Source of the DNA: Halosimplex rubrum
GTDB taxonomy: Archaea > Halobacteriota > Halobacteria > Halobacteriales > Haloarculaceae
DNA: 64,000 nucleotides
Reading direction: 5' to 3'
Assembly: GCF_013415885.1 (NCBI RefSeq)
Contig: NZ_CP058910.1
Span: forward strand, 4,216,001 to 4,280,000
Below the pieces are notes generated by a model, which worked only from the letters and a program-made list of their open reading frames with translations, had not been told where the DNA came from and did not search any database. The position numbers and the translations under genes were made by a program. Below, piece after piece: positions 25,506 to 34,223 of this stretch (positions within the stretch are counted from its first letter, which is position 1; every line of letters starts with the position of its first letter).

Positions 25506-25751
25506 GAATTCGAGTATTATCCATCAGAGAATGAAGGGCTGTACTGTTCAGACTGTGTCGAGTCCGGCGAGTGGCGCTCCACACCGTCGCTCAGTCGCGA
25601 AGAGAATCCACAGTGGAAGGGCGGGAAGCGAGTGCTCCCCTGTGACGTCTGCGGTGAGACGGTAGAGCGCTACCCGGGCAACGTGAACGATGTCGTCGTC
25701 CGCGGCGAAGCCTGTCGTCGTGAGTTTCTATCGGAATCAAATAATAAATAG
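25506..25751 (+). pseudogene. Truncated paralogue of the HNH/zinc-finger protein
   Basis: 82 codons from the edge of the IS to a TAG. 'EFEYYPSENEGLYCSDCVES', a Trp-Arg-Ser-Thr-Pro block, 'CDVCGETVERYPGNV' and 'ACRREFLSES' align with the middle of the 25986-26813 protein. The 5' part is missing at the IS boundary and the HNH domain is missing downstream. A broken second copy. Confidence 0.85.
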
Positions 25752-25985
25752 ACCGATCTGAGAACCCGCAATTTCGACTACCGCTTTGGGCGTAACTGTC
25801 CTCTTGGGAAGGCGCTGAGACAGCGAGATTTTTTCTCGCCCCCGGAGGGGTGCGGGCCCGCTTGAACTGTCCAATATCGACAATGAATCTCAATAATTCG
25901 AATGGTAGACGGCACAGAGTAGTATCGCAAACTCAGCGTTGGGCAGCTCGTTGTACCGAACGTCACGCTCGAAATCACTCCACGG

Positions 25986-26813
25986 GTGACAGCGGTGAGT
26001 GAAGCGACCTGCCCGACCTGTGACCGAGACTTCTCCTCAGAGCGAGGGATGTGGGTTCACCACAGTCAGGTCCATGACGAACCGCTCCCGAATCGAGAAT
26101 GTAGTCACTGCGGAACCGAGTTCCACTCGGAGTACGAGAAGGTCTACTGTAGCGCCGACTGCAGAGATGCTGCAGTCTCGTTCGTCGGTGCTGACAATCC
26201 CAACTACGAGGGGAAACTGGAGACCACGACGTGTCGACGGTGCTCAACCGAGTTCGAATACTATCCGTCGGAGAAGGAAGGGACGTACTGTCCCGAATGC
26301 GTTGAGTCGGCCCAGTGGCAATCGACACCTGATGTCACTGCGGAGGCGAATGGACAGTGGGGCGGCGGCAAAGAACGCGTTCACTGTGCCGTCTGTGAGA
26401 CGACGGTCGAACGGTGGCCGAGTGAAATTAGCGAGACGACGCTCTGTAGTGAAGCGTGCCGAAGAGAGTGGCTCTCTGAGGCGTTTCGCGGATCCGGTCA
26501 TCCGAACTGGAAAGGCGGCGGCAACGTCAAGTACGGGCCGGGCTGGCGTTCGGTGCGCGAGGCGGCACTCGAACGCGACGAGTACACGTGCCAGGTCTGT
26601 GGCGCCACTCGCGATGAACTCGGCCGCAATCCTGATGTCCACCATATCACGCCGGTCCGGTGGTTCGAGAATTCCGACGACCACGAACTTACCGACGCTC
26701 ACCAGCTCTCGAACGTGATTGCGCTCTGTAGTAGTTGCCACCGGAAGGCCGAGTTCAGCTCGATCGAGAAGGACGTACTTCGAGCTAAGCTCGCTGGTTC
26801 CGCCACCGAGTAG
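25986..26813 (+). CDS. Multi-zinc-finger HNH endonuclease
   Basis: 275 residues, GTG start (GTG 25995 also possible). N-terminus has a C2H2-like finger ('CPTCDRDFSSERGMWVHHSQ' then VH), then CxxC pairs at ~38, 57, 82, 97, 127 and 142. C-terminal HNH domain ~190-262: 'RDEYTCQVCG', 'DVHHITPVRWFE', 'NVIALCSSCHRKAEF', with the catalytic His-His, Asn and zinc Cys pairs present. A homing-type or defence endonuclease typical of haloarchaeal mobile regions. It sits ~95 bp inside the proposed right att site. Confidence 0.9.
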   Translation: MTAVSEATCPTCDRDFSSERGMWVHHSQVHDEPLPNRECSHCGTEFHSEYEKVYCSADCRDAAVSFVGADNPNYEGKLETTTCRRCSTEFEYYPSEKEGTYCPECVESAQWQSTPDVTAEANGQWGGGKERVHCAVCETTVERWPSEISETTLCSEACRREWLSEAFRGSGHPNWKGGGNVKYGPGWRSVREAALERDEYTCQVCGATRDELGRNPDVHHITPVRWFENSDDHELTDAHQLSNVIALCSSCHRKAEFSSIEKDVLRAKLAGSATE

Positions 26814-26907
26814 ACTATGTCAGAAATATTTTGATCAAGGAGTGGTTTTGGGTTTCAACACCCATGCGGATGATTCTGGGCGTTTTAGAAGTGTGAAATT
26901 TTTAAAA

Positions 26908-26980
26908 GTCCGGGTGCGAGAATCGAACCCGCGTCTCAGCCTCCACAAGGCTGAAGGATAACCACTACCCCAACCCGGAC
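26908..26980 (-). tRNA. tRNA-His (GTG anticodon)
   Basis: The reverse complement folds into a full cloverleaf: 7-bp acceptor TCCGGGT/ACCCGGA extended by an encoded G-1 paired with C73 (the tRNA-His identity element), D-arm GTGGTTA region, anticodon stem CAGCC/GGCTG around TTGTGGA (anticodon GTG), and T-arm with GGGTTCGATTCTC. No CCA is encoded and no intron is seen. Its 3' end faces left towards the island. Confidence 0.97.
26910..26928 (+). repeat. Putative attR within tRNA-His
   Basis: The 19 bp matching 8568-8586 (18/19). It covers the acceptor and T-arm 3' half of the tRNA, the standard target of tyrosine-recombinase integration, which leaves the tRNA functional. Confidence 0.65.
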
Positions 26981-27122
26981 ACGCTTTCGCTGAGGCGTAT
27001 CGGGATAACCGGGTAGAATTGAAATACGTTACGACTCCCGGGTCCGACTGGGAACGGTGGTCACGGTCGCGAGTCAGACCCCGGATTCGCGTGGAGGGGT
27101 GGCTGCCGGGCGTCGGCCGAAC

Positions 27123-27284
27123 CTACCGAGTGGCTTCGACCGCGTGGTCCGACTGGATCCAGGCCTGCTCGTTCTCGGTGTCGTGGACGAGCGTCATCTG
27201 CTCGCCGCCGTCGCCGTACTGGGTCGTGATATAGCGCTGTTCGGTGTCGTCCGCCTGCGTTCGGCTGGCGTCGGTCTCGTACAT
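27123..27284 (-). CDS. Small acidic haloarchaeal protein (DUF7331-like)
   Basis: 53 residues from ATG 27284 to TAG 27123. Sequence pattern 'QRYITTQYGDGGEQMTLVHD' then 'NEQAWIQSDHAVEATR' matches a family of ~50-60-residue haloarchaeal proteins ending in 'AWIQSD'. Role unknown. It is the only supported gene between the tRNA and the next regulator. Confidence 0.72.
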   Translation of the reverse strand: MYETDASRTQADDTEQRYITTQYGDGGEQMTLVHDTENEQAWIQSDHAVEATR

Positions 27285-27520
27285 CTTTCGACTGTAGGGA
27301 CGACCTAGAGCGGCCTAAGGGTCGTCGCTATGTCTGTTGCATCCCCCCGTCGACCGACGCTATGAGTGTAGCCCCCCGGGCGGATCACGAGCGGCGCGGG
27401 TCCGGGCTTACCGAGCACGGATTCCCGCCCGCGAGCCCGGAGGGCGACGGCTCTCGACGTAACTGGGCCTTACCACACAGGCTTACCCGGTCGGGCGCTG
27501 TACTCGGCGATAGAAGTCGA

Positions 27521-28477
27521 ATGTCTCCAGACGACCCCGGTCGGACGGGCGCCGAGAACGACGACCACTCGGGGAGCGACGCGGCCGCTGCCGACGAGCA
27601 GGTCGACGCCCTACGCGCACTGGGCAACGAGCACCGCCTTGCGATCCTGCTGGCGCTGGGCGACCGCGAGTCGGCGACGCGGACGAACGCTCTCGAACTC
27701 GCGTTCTCGGAGCTGTACGACGCCGTCCCCGTCGAGAGCACCTCGCAGTTCTTCTATCACCTCTCGCAGCTGGTCGGGCCGTTCGTCGCCGAGACCGACG
27801 AGGGGTATCACCTCACCTACGCCGGCGACAAGATCGTCCGTGCCGTCCGGTCGGGGCTGTACGAGACGACACCGTCGTTCGACCCGGTCGCGATGGCGGG
27901 CGCTTGCGTCGTCTGCGGCGCGAGCGACCTGGAGGGCGTACTCCGCGACGAGCGGTTCGTCGTCCGCTGTCGGGCCTGCGACCGCACCCTCCTCTCGGAC
28001 TCGTTCCCCCGAAGTCAGGCGGCCGACCGCTCGCCCGCCGAGGTGATCGAAAGCTTCGGCTATCGGATCTGGAGCACGTACGTCCTGATCCGCGGCGACG
28101 TGTGCCCGGAGTGTTACGGTCGGGTCGACCGCCGCGTCGACGCCCACGACGGCCACGAGACCCCTGGCGACGCCGGGCAGTACACCTTCGCCGCGGTCTG
28201 TCGGACCTGCGATTTCACGATCCACCTCCCGGTCGAGGTCCCCGCGGTCTTTCACCCGCGTGCGATCGCCCTGCTGCACGAGCACGGCCTCGCGCCGCTC
28301 GACGCGCCCCTCTGGGAACTGTTCGAACTGTTCGTCTCCGAGGCGTGGACGACCGACGTGCGCTCGACCGACCCGCTCGACGCCCGCTTCGAACTCGACC
28401 TGGACGGCGATTCCCTCACGCTCGCGCTGGACGAATCGTTCGCCGTCACACCGGTCGTGGATCCGGAGCCGCCCTGA
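27521..28477 (+). CDS. ArsR-like winged-helix protein with zinc-ribbon domain
   Basis: 318 residues from ATG 27521; the longer upstream frame is Arg/Gly-rich and unlikely. Residues ~25-115 are a winged helix ('VDALRALGNEHRLAILLALG', 'STSQFFYHLSQLVGPFVAET'). 'CVVCG...CRACD' (~128-153), 'CPECY' (~190) and 'CRTCDF' (~225) form zinc knuckles. A common haloarchaeal architecture (DUF7351-type C-terminus) of presumed transcription factors. Confidence 0.85.
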   Translation: MSPDDPGRTGAENDDHSGSDAAAADEQVDALRALGNEHRLAILLALGDRESATRTNALELAFSELYDAVPVESTSQFFYHLSQLVGPFVAETDEGYHLTYAGDKIVRAVRSGLYETTPSFDPVAMAGACVVCGASDLEGVLRDERFVVRCRACDRTLLSDSFPRSQAADRSPAEVIESFGYRIWSTYVLIRGDVCPECYGRVDRRVDAHDGHETPGDAGQYTFAAVCRTCDFTIHLPVEVPAVFHPRAIALLHEHGLAPLDAPLWELFELFVSEAWTTDVRSTDPLDARFELDLDGDSLTLALDESFAVTPVVDPEPP

Positions 28478-28650
28478 CCGCCTCCACGATAATCCCAGCG
28501 TACGGCGTCGTCACGGGCCGATACCGCTCAAATATCCTTGAGTAAGCGATCCGTTATATGTAAATAATTCAATAATACTTATCGTACCCGGTCGTGCAGT
28601 AGTGGTGTGAACGGGACAACGAACGCGGGCGGCGCGGAGGGCGGTGGCTG

Positions 28651-29589
28651 ATGGCGGCGATCGAACTGGACGGGCTGAGCAAGCGCTACGGCGACGTGCT
28701 GGCGGTCGACGGGCTCGACCTCGAAGTCGAGGAGGGCGAGATATTCGGCTTCCTCGGGCCGAACGGCGCAGGGAAATCGACGACGATCGATATCCTGCTG
28801 GATTTCGTCCGGCCGACCTCGGGGTCGGCGACGGTGCTGGGACTGGACGCCCAGGTCGACAGCCTGAGAGTTCGGGAACGGATCGGCGTCCTCCCGGACG
28901 CCTTCCACGTCTACGACCGCCTGACCGGGCGCCAACACCTCCAGTTCGTCGTCGACTCGAAGGGGCTCGGTACCGAGAGTGACATCGACGAGGTCATGGA
29001 ACGAGTGTCGATCGCCGAGGCGGCCGACCGGAAGGCCGGCGGCTACTCGAAGGGGATGCGCCAGCGGCTCGTCCTCGCGATGGCGCTACTGGGCGACCCC
29101 GACCTGCTGATCCTCGACGAACCGTCGACCGGACTCGACCCCAACGGCGCCCGACAGATGCGGGAGATCATCCGGGCGGAGAACGACCGCGGGACGACGG
29201 TCTTTTTCTCCAGTCACATCATGGAGCAGGTCGAGGCCATCTGCGACCGCGTGGCGATCATCAACCGGGGCAGACTGGTCGCCGTCGACTCCATCGACGG
29301 CCTCCGCGGCCAGACCGAGACGGTCACCACGCTCGCCATCGACGTGGACGGCGCCGACGCCGCGGACGCCGCGGACGCCGAGGCGATCCGCAACCGCATC
29401 TACGTCACGAGCGCGACCCTGGAGGGCGACCGTCTGGAGGTGACGCTGACCCGCGACGGCTCGAAGTTCGCGGTCCTGAAGGCCCTCGACGAGCGCGGCG
29501 TCGAGATCCGCGACTTCTCGATCGACGAGTCCTCGCTGGAGGATCTGTTCGCCGAGTACACGACCGAGAAACAGGAGGTGCCACAGTGA
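28651..29589 (+). CDS. ABC-2 type transporter ATP-binding protein
   Basis: 312 residues. Walker A 'GPNGAGKST', signature 'YSKGMRQRLVLAMALLG', Walker B 'LLILDEPSTGLDP' and H-loop 'SSHIMEQ' are intact; a ~90-residue C-terminal extension follows, as in exporters of the NosF/CcmA/antibiotic type. Paired with the permease at 29642. Promoter probably in the AT-rich stretch at 28550-28585 (TTATATGTAAATAATTC). Confidence 0.92.
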   Translation: MAAIELDGLSKRYGDVLAVDGLDLEVEEGEIFGFLGPNGAGKSTTIDILLDFVRPTSGSATVLGLDAQVDSLRVRERIGVLPDAFHVYDRLTGRQHLQFVVDSKGLGTESDIDEVMERVSIAEAADRKAGGYSKGMRQRLVLAMALLGDPDLLILDEPSTGLDPNGARQMREIIRAENDRGTTVFFSSHIMEQVEAICDRVAIINRGRLVAVDSIDGLRGQTETVTTLAIDVDGADAADAADAEAIRNRIYVTSATLEGDRLEVTLTRDGSKFAVLKALDERGVEIRDFSIDESSLEDLFAEYTTEKQEVPQ

Positions 29590-29641
29590 GCGCCGCCCCG
29601 CGCTCGCGGGCGCTGGCAGTCGAGGGCCGGGCGGTGGGCCG

Positions 29642-30490
29642 ATGAGCACGCTGGCCGTCGCGAAGAAGGACTTTCGCGACGCCGTCCAGTCACGGGCGCT
29701 CTGGGCGCTGCTGGCCGTCTTCGTCGTCCTCTCGACCCTTCTCACGTACTCCTACGTCGAGTTTCCGCAGCTGGTCAGTCCGGGGACCGAGACGTCGATC
29801 GGCGGCCTGGTCTTCTTCACGGCGGGGATCGTCAGCCTGTTCGTCTCGCTGACGGCCATGGTCGTCTGCTACAAGGCCATCGCCGGCGAGCGAGAGATCG
29901 GGTCCATCAAGCTCATGCTCGCGCTCCCTCACCGCCGACGGGACGTGCTCGCCGGCAAACTCCTCGGGCGGATGGCCGTCCTCTCGCTGGCGCTGGCGAT
30001 CGGCCTGGCCGTCGGGTTCGGCTTCGCCTTCGCCATGTTGGGGTCGCTGGACGTGCTGACCGTCCTCCTGTTCCTGATCGCGACGCTGCTCTTTACCGCG
30101 GTGTACGTCTCCGTCGTCGTCGGCATCTCGGCGATGACGGGGTCGACCTCGCGGGCGACGACGCTTGCCATCGGCTTCTTCGTCGTCTTCGAGTTCCTCT
30201 GGGACGTGGTGCCGATCGCCGCCGTCTACGTCGCCAACGGCTTCGCGCTCCCACAGCAGATGCCCGACTGGACGTTCCTCGTCATGCAGGTGCCGCCGTC
30301 GACGGCCTACACCGCCGTCCTCACCTCGCTGCTGCCCCAGGTGGCCGCCTCGCTCCCGACGCAGACGTTCGCCGGTGCGGGCATCGACGCGTTCTACGCG
30401 GTCCCCGAGATCGGCTTCGCCGTCCTCGCGTTCTGGCTGGTCGTCCCGCTCGCGGTCGGCTACGTCCGCTTCAGTAACGCGGACCTGTGA
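29642..30490 (+). CDS. ABC-2 type permease (NosY-like)
   Basis: 282 residues, about six TM helices. Begins 'MSTLAVAKKDFRDAVQSRAL', the cytoplasmic elbow typical of haloarchaeal ABC-2 permeases, and has 'CYKAIAGEREIGSIKLMLAL' before the second helix. It follows the ATPase by 52 bp and forms an exporter with it. Substrate unknown. Confidence 0.9.
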   Translation: MSTLAVAKKDFRDAVQSRALWALLAVFVVLSTLLTYSYVEFPQLVSPGTETSIGGLVFFTAGIVSLFVSLTAMVVCYKAIAGEREIGSIKLMLALPHRRRDVLAGKLLGRMAVLSLALAIGLAVGFGFAFAMLGSLDVLTVLLFLIATLLFTAVYVSVVVGISAMTGSTSRATTLAIGFFVVFEFLWDVVPIAAVYVANGFALPQQMPDWTFLVMQVPPSTAYTAVLTSLLPQVAASLPTQTFAGAGIDAFYAVPEIGFAVLAFWLVVPLAVGYVRFSNADL

Positions 30491-30696
30491 GCCGCGACCG
30501 AACGCGGACACGTCGTCGTCTCGCGAGAGCGTGGCGAGAGTGGTCAACTGAGGCATCCTATCGCGGATCGGTCGTCGACTCCGTGTCAGCGGACCATCGA
30601 CCGACATCTCTCGTCGCCGCGTATAGGTCACTCGACTGTCCGCTCGCGGCAATCGCTACCCAAAGATGATGTCGGTTGGCTGTGGAAACCGATCCT

Positions 30697-31470
30697 ATGG
30701 GCAAGACAACCCCTGGTGACTGGAATCTCCGGCGGTTCAACGCGGTCATGGGGGCCTTACACTTCCTCCAGGGTGCGTTGATGCTGTATCTGAGTTCCTC
30801 GCGGGAGTGGACGATCACCGCGACGTATCTCGAGTTCGCCGCCGATACGCAGCGACTCGAACCCGTCATGGAGGCGATCGGGACGATCGAGTTGGCCTAT
30901 CTGGCGGTCGCGTTCCTGTTTCTCTCCGCGATCGCCCACGCGCTGATCGCGACGATCCTATACGACCGCTACGTCGCCTACCTCGACCAGGGGATGAACC
31001 CCTACCGGTGGTACGAGTACGCGGTCAGCGCCTCGGTGATGATCGTCCTGATCGCGATGCTCGCGGGCGTCTGGGACCTTGGCACGCTGATCGCACTGTT
31101 CGGACTCGTGGCGGTGATGAACCTCTGTGGACTGGTGATGGAGCGGCACAATCGCCTGACCGAGGAAACCGACTGGAGTTCGTTCGTCGTCGGTTCGATC
31201 GCCGGCGCCGTCCCCTGGGTCGTCATCGCCATCTCGATCGTCGGCACGTTCGACGCTGGCGGGAGCCCACCGGACTTCGTGATCGTCATCTACGGCTCGC
31301 TGTTCGTTCTGTTCAACCTCTTCGCGATCAACATGCTGTTGCAGTATCGCGAGGTCTGGAAGTGGGAGGACTACCTGTACGGTGAGCGGGCGTACATCGT
31401 CTTGAGTCTCGTGGCGAAGTCGCTGCTGGCCTGGCAGGTCTACTTCGGCGCGCTGAACTCTCCGGTGTAG
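30697..31470 (+). CDS. Heliorhodopsin
   Basis: 257 residues from ATG 30697 (TTG 30676 and GTG 30682 are possible earlier starts), seven hydrophobic helices. The last helix 'YIVLSLVAKSLLAWQVYFG' carries the retinal-binding lysine. With this start the Schiff-base lysine is Lys241 and the TM3 counterion in 'RWYEYAVSAS' is Glu107, the same numbers known for heliorhodopsin 48C12, which supports both the call and the start. His residues near 22 and 81 fit the conserved proton-accepting cluster. Heliorhodopsins are slow-photocycle, inverted-topology sensors or enzyme regulators, not pumps. No obvious partner is in an operon with it. Confidence 0.93.
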   Translation: MGKTTPGDWNLRRFNAVMGALHFLQGALMLYLSSSREWTITATYLEFAADTQRLEPVMEAIGTIELAYLAVAFLFLSAIAHALIATILYDRYVAYLDQGMNPYRWYEYAVSASVMIVLIAMLAGVWDLGTLIALFGLVAVMNLCGLVMERHNRLTEETDWSSFVVGSIAGAVPWVVIAISIVGTFDAGGSPPDFVIVIYGSLFVLFNLFAINMLLQYREVWKWEDYLYGERAYIVLSLVAKSLLAWQVYFGALNSPV

Positions 31471-31641
31471 CGACCGCTCCTTCTGGAGAGTGAGGCGAGC
31501 GTCACCACCGCGAGCCGGCGCCGGACTCGAGAACTTTCACGGCGGGGTCCCCCGCTGACTGGCGACCACGCGACCGTCTCGCCAGCCGTCGCTCACCGTC
31601 CGAGACGCTTTTGACGCTCGGGGGCCTCTCTCGGAACAACC

Positions 31642-32094
31642 GTGGCCATCACGGACAAGATCTACATCAAGAACCACCAGCAGATCGCCTCCCAGCTAGA
31701 GACTTCCTTCCCGAAGGGGGCGTTCAAGGGGGCGACGCTGGACATCCTCTTCCAGGGGGAGAACCTCGCGAAGCTCGACGACGCGACCCAGGACCGCGTG
31801 CTCGACTTCGCCACCGACTTCATGGACTGCGACTGCGAGGCCAACCCCCACTGTGGCCACCCCGAGGAGAAGTTCGTCCGCTACCTCCTCGAACTCCGGG
31901 CACAGGGCCTGGGCCCCGACGCCGTCGTCGACGTGATGGGCGACGACTACATGCTCTACGCCTACCCCGGCGACGTGCTCTCCTTCCTCGACGGCGCCGT
32001 CCGCACGCTCGAAGCCGTCGAGACGCTCGCCGATGTCGACGGCCGCAGCGACGCCGCCAGCGACGCCCGGCAGAAACGCGAACAGCTCCTGTAG
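31642..32094 (+). CDS. DUF5814-like conserved haloarchaeal protein
   Basis: 150 residues, GTG start. 'MAITDKIYIKNHQQIASQLE', then 'FMDCDCEANPHCGHPEEKFV' with a Cys/His cluster (CDCEANPHCGH), and 'LRAQGLGPDAVVDVMGDDYM'. The pattern matches the small DUF5814 family; related domains occur on haloarchaeal superfamily II helicases. A metal-binding role is suggested by the cysteines. Confidence 0.8.
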   Translation: MAITDKIYIKNHQQIASQLETSFPKGAFKGATLDILFQGENLAKLDDATQDRVLDFATDFMDCDCEANPHCGHPEEKFVRYLLELRAQGLGPDAVVDVMGDDYMLYAYPGDVLSFLDGAVRTLEAVETLADVDGRSDAASDARQKREQLL

Positions 32095-32124
32095 TCGATC
32101 ATCCGACACCACGAATGTCTCACC

Positions 32125-32808
32125 TTAGGCGTCCAGCGCGTCGACGAGGTCGTAGAACGTCTCGATCGTCAGCGCCGGCTCCGGCCCGAACGTCTCCGGC
32201 GGGTCGCCCTTCCGGTCGACCCACACGCCCTGCATCCCGGCGTGGGTCGCGCCCATCACGTCGAACCACAGCGCCGTGACGTGGGCCAGCTCCCCGACCG
32301 GTTCCCCGACTCGCTCGGCGGCGTGGCGGTACAGGTCGGCGTGCGGTTTGAACAGTTCCACCTCGTCGGCGCTGATCGTCGCCTCGATCAGGTCGTCGAC
32401 GTCGGCGTGGTCGACCAGCGAGTCGAGCATCTCGGGGTTCCCGTTCGAGAGGATGTAACAGTCGTATCCCGCACCGGTGAGTCGTTCCAGCCCGTCACGC
32501 ACGTCGTCGAACACGTCGAGTTCGTGGTAGACGGCCAGTATCTCGTCGCGTTCGTCGGCCGAGAGGTCCGCGCCGGTCGCGTCGAGGGCGTACTGGAGCG
32601 CGTCGCGATTCATCTCGTAGAACGGCTGGTAGGCGTCGACGTGGTTGGCGACCATCGTGTACTCCAGCGACCGCGCCCGCCACAGCTCCGAGACGGGCTC
32701 GGGGTCGTCGACCCGTTCGGCGAGCGCCCGCTCGGCCGCCGCTACGTCCACGAGCGTGCTGTACGAGTCGAACAGGAGCGCCGACACGCGCTCGGCGTCG
32801 AACGACAT
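32125..32808 (-). CDS. HAD-family hydrolase (haloacid dehalogenase type II-like)
   Basis: 227 residues from ATG 32808. Motif I 'LLFDSYSTLVD' has the nucleophile Asp but Ser for the usual second Asp two positions on, the pattern of L-2-haloacid dehalogenases. Motif II 'YILSNGNPEML' and motif IV region 'VTALWFDVMGATHAGMQGVW' are present. Likely a dehalogenase or small-molecule hydrolase. Convergent with the upstream DUF5814 gene, 30 bp apart. Confidence 0.88.
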   Translation of the reverse strand: MSFDAERVSALLFDSYSTLVDVAAAERALAERVDDPEPVSELWRARSLEYTMVANHVDAYQPFYEMNRDALQYALDATGADLSADERDEILAVYHELDVFDDVRDGLERLTGAGYDCYILSNGNPEMLDSLVDHADVDDLIEATISADEVELFKPHADLYRHAAERVGEPVGELAHVTALWFDVMGATHAGMQGVWVDRKGDPPETFGPEPALTIETFYDLVDALDA

Positions 32809-32922
32809 ACGATACCACACCACGCTCGCGAGTCATATAACGGCTCGGCCGACGAGTGTAGAACGCGACGGCGACGGGCCGAACGTGAAGAGAACGCGAG
32901 AAGCGGAGAGAGAACGGCGGCG

Positions 32923-33360
32923 CTAGATCGACTCTTCGAAGTTACCCAGGCGGTAGGAGGCTTCCTCGTCGTCCTCGCTGCCGTCCAGATCCTCGAGCTG
33001 GACCACGTCTTCCTTGTCCTGCTCGTCGAGCTGCTGGCGCAGTTTCGTCACGTAGCGCTTGTGCTCTTCGAGCTGTTCACGGAGGTGTTCGGCCTCGAGT
33101 TCGAGCCGCTCGTGCTCGCGGACGAAACTCTTCGGGACTTCGACCTTCGGCGGGAAGCTCTCGGTGTCGCTCGTCGACGCGCTGGACTCGTTGAGCTGGT
33201 GTTCCGGTACCACCTCCACCTGCCCGTCGTGGGCGACGAGCATGTCGACGTAGTCCCGAAACACCGCCGACAGCGAGAGGTCCCGCTCGTCGGCGATTTC
33301 GCGGAGCGTCTCGAACTTGTCCTCGCTCACACGAAAGGAAATCGTCTTGTTCTTACTCAT
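32923..33360 (-). CDS. Ribbon-helix-helix protein with coiled-coil tail
   Basis: 145 residues from ATG 33360. The start MSKNKTISFRVSEDKFETLR is a CopG/Arc-type ribbon-helix-helix, followed by an acidic linker and a long coiled coil (~80-125: 'VREHERLELEAEHLREQLEE', 'VTKLRQQLDEQDKED'). Probably a dimeric DNA-binding regulator or chromosome-structuring protein. The 33361-33599 gap (240 bp) has no gene. Confidence 0.82.
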   Translation of the reverse strand: MSKNKTISFRVSEDKFETLREIADERDLSLSAVFRDYVDMLVAHDGQVEVVPEHQLNESSASTSDTESFPPKVEVPKSFVREHERLELEAEHLREQLEEHKRYVTKLRQQLDEQDKEDVVQLEDLDGSEDDEEASYRLGNFEESI

Positions 33361-33599
33361 TGGCCACCACTCGTTTCCCGGCCCACTTAATCGTTTGTCA
33401 GACGCTGGCACGAGCGGAACGGGGCGTGAAATAAATCGATCCGTACCCTCTCCGCACCGATATCGTCGCACATTCCGGAATCAATTCTGATACTCGGCCT
33501 GTTCGAGCGCGGGTTCTCCGGCACCTCTCGGCGGCTCACGCGGCCACTCGTGTTATCTCGAAAGAAAGACTGCCCGAAATCGCGACTGCGTGGCGCGGG

Positions 33600-34223
33600 T
33601 CAGGCGTCGGGCTCGGCCGCGACCGCTTCCTCGTCTTCGAGGCTCTCCAGCGCCTCGACGACCTGCCGCCGGTAGTCCTCGATCGGCAGGTCGTACTCTT
33701 GTTCGGCCATCGCGACGTACTCGTCGACGGCGGCGTCGCCGTCCCCGTCGGTTCCATCCGTGTAGCGGCCGATCCGGTCGAGCGTGCGTTCGGCGGTCTC
33801 GACGACCCAGCGGTCGCGGGTGGCCGCGTCGACTTCGGTGATCGACTCCGGCCGGACGGAGACGTTCACCTCGCCGTCGTCGGTCTCGTAGGTCCGGGGC
33901 TTGCCGACGACCGAGATGTACGCCGGCGGCTCCAGTTCCCGCAGCATCGAGGCCGCGTCGGGCTGGTACTGGCCCGCGTACATGTAGTAGCGGTCGCCGT
34001 TGGGGTCGATGACCTGCCCCTGCCAGTACTCGCTGTCGTCGCCCACGTCCTCGGTCTCCATGAGCGTCCCGACGAGGAACACGCGGTTGGCCCGCTCGCC
34101 CGTCGGCAACAGCAGGTAGACGGGCGCTCGCTCGTCGTCGCTCTCCTTGAACGTGTACGTCGCGTCGTTGAACTCGCCCGCGAACACGCGGCGGGCGACC
34201 TCGCGGGTGGGTGTCGTGGCCAT
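33600..34223 (-). CDS. rpap3: RPA-associated OB-fold protein
   Basis: 207 residues. OB fold in ~10-120 ('RVFAGEFNDATYTFKESDDE', 'RVFLVGTLMETEDVGDDSEY', 'GQVIDPNGDRYYMYAGQY') of the COG3390 family, encoded beside haloarchaeal RPA genes and needed as RPA partner in Haloferax. Its start codon directly abuts the stop of the RPA gene, so the two are co-transcribed. The partner position and the single-zinc-finger RPA suggest the Rpa3-type pair; the symbol is by analogy. Confidence 0.85.
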   Translation of the reverse strand: MATTPTREVARRVFAGEFNDATYTFKESDDERAPVYLLLPTGERANRVFLVGTLMETEDVGDDSEYWQGQVIDPNGDRYYMYAGQYQPDAASMLRELEPPAYISVVGKPRTYETDDGEVNVSVRPESITEVDAATRDRWVVETAERTLDRIGRYTDGTDGDGDAAVDEYVAMAEQEYDLPIEDYRRQVVEALESLEDEEAVAAEPDA

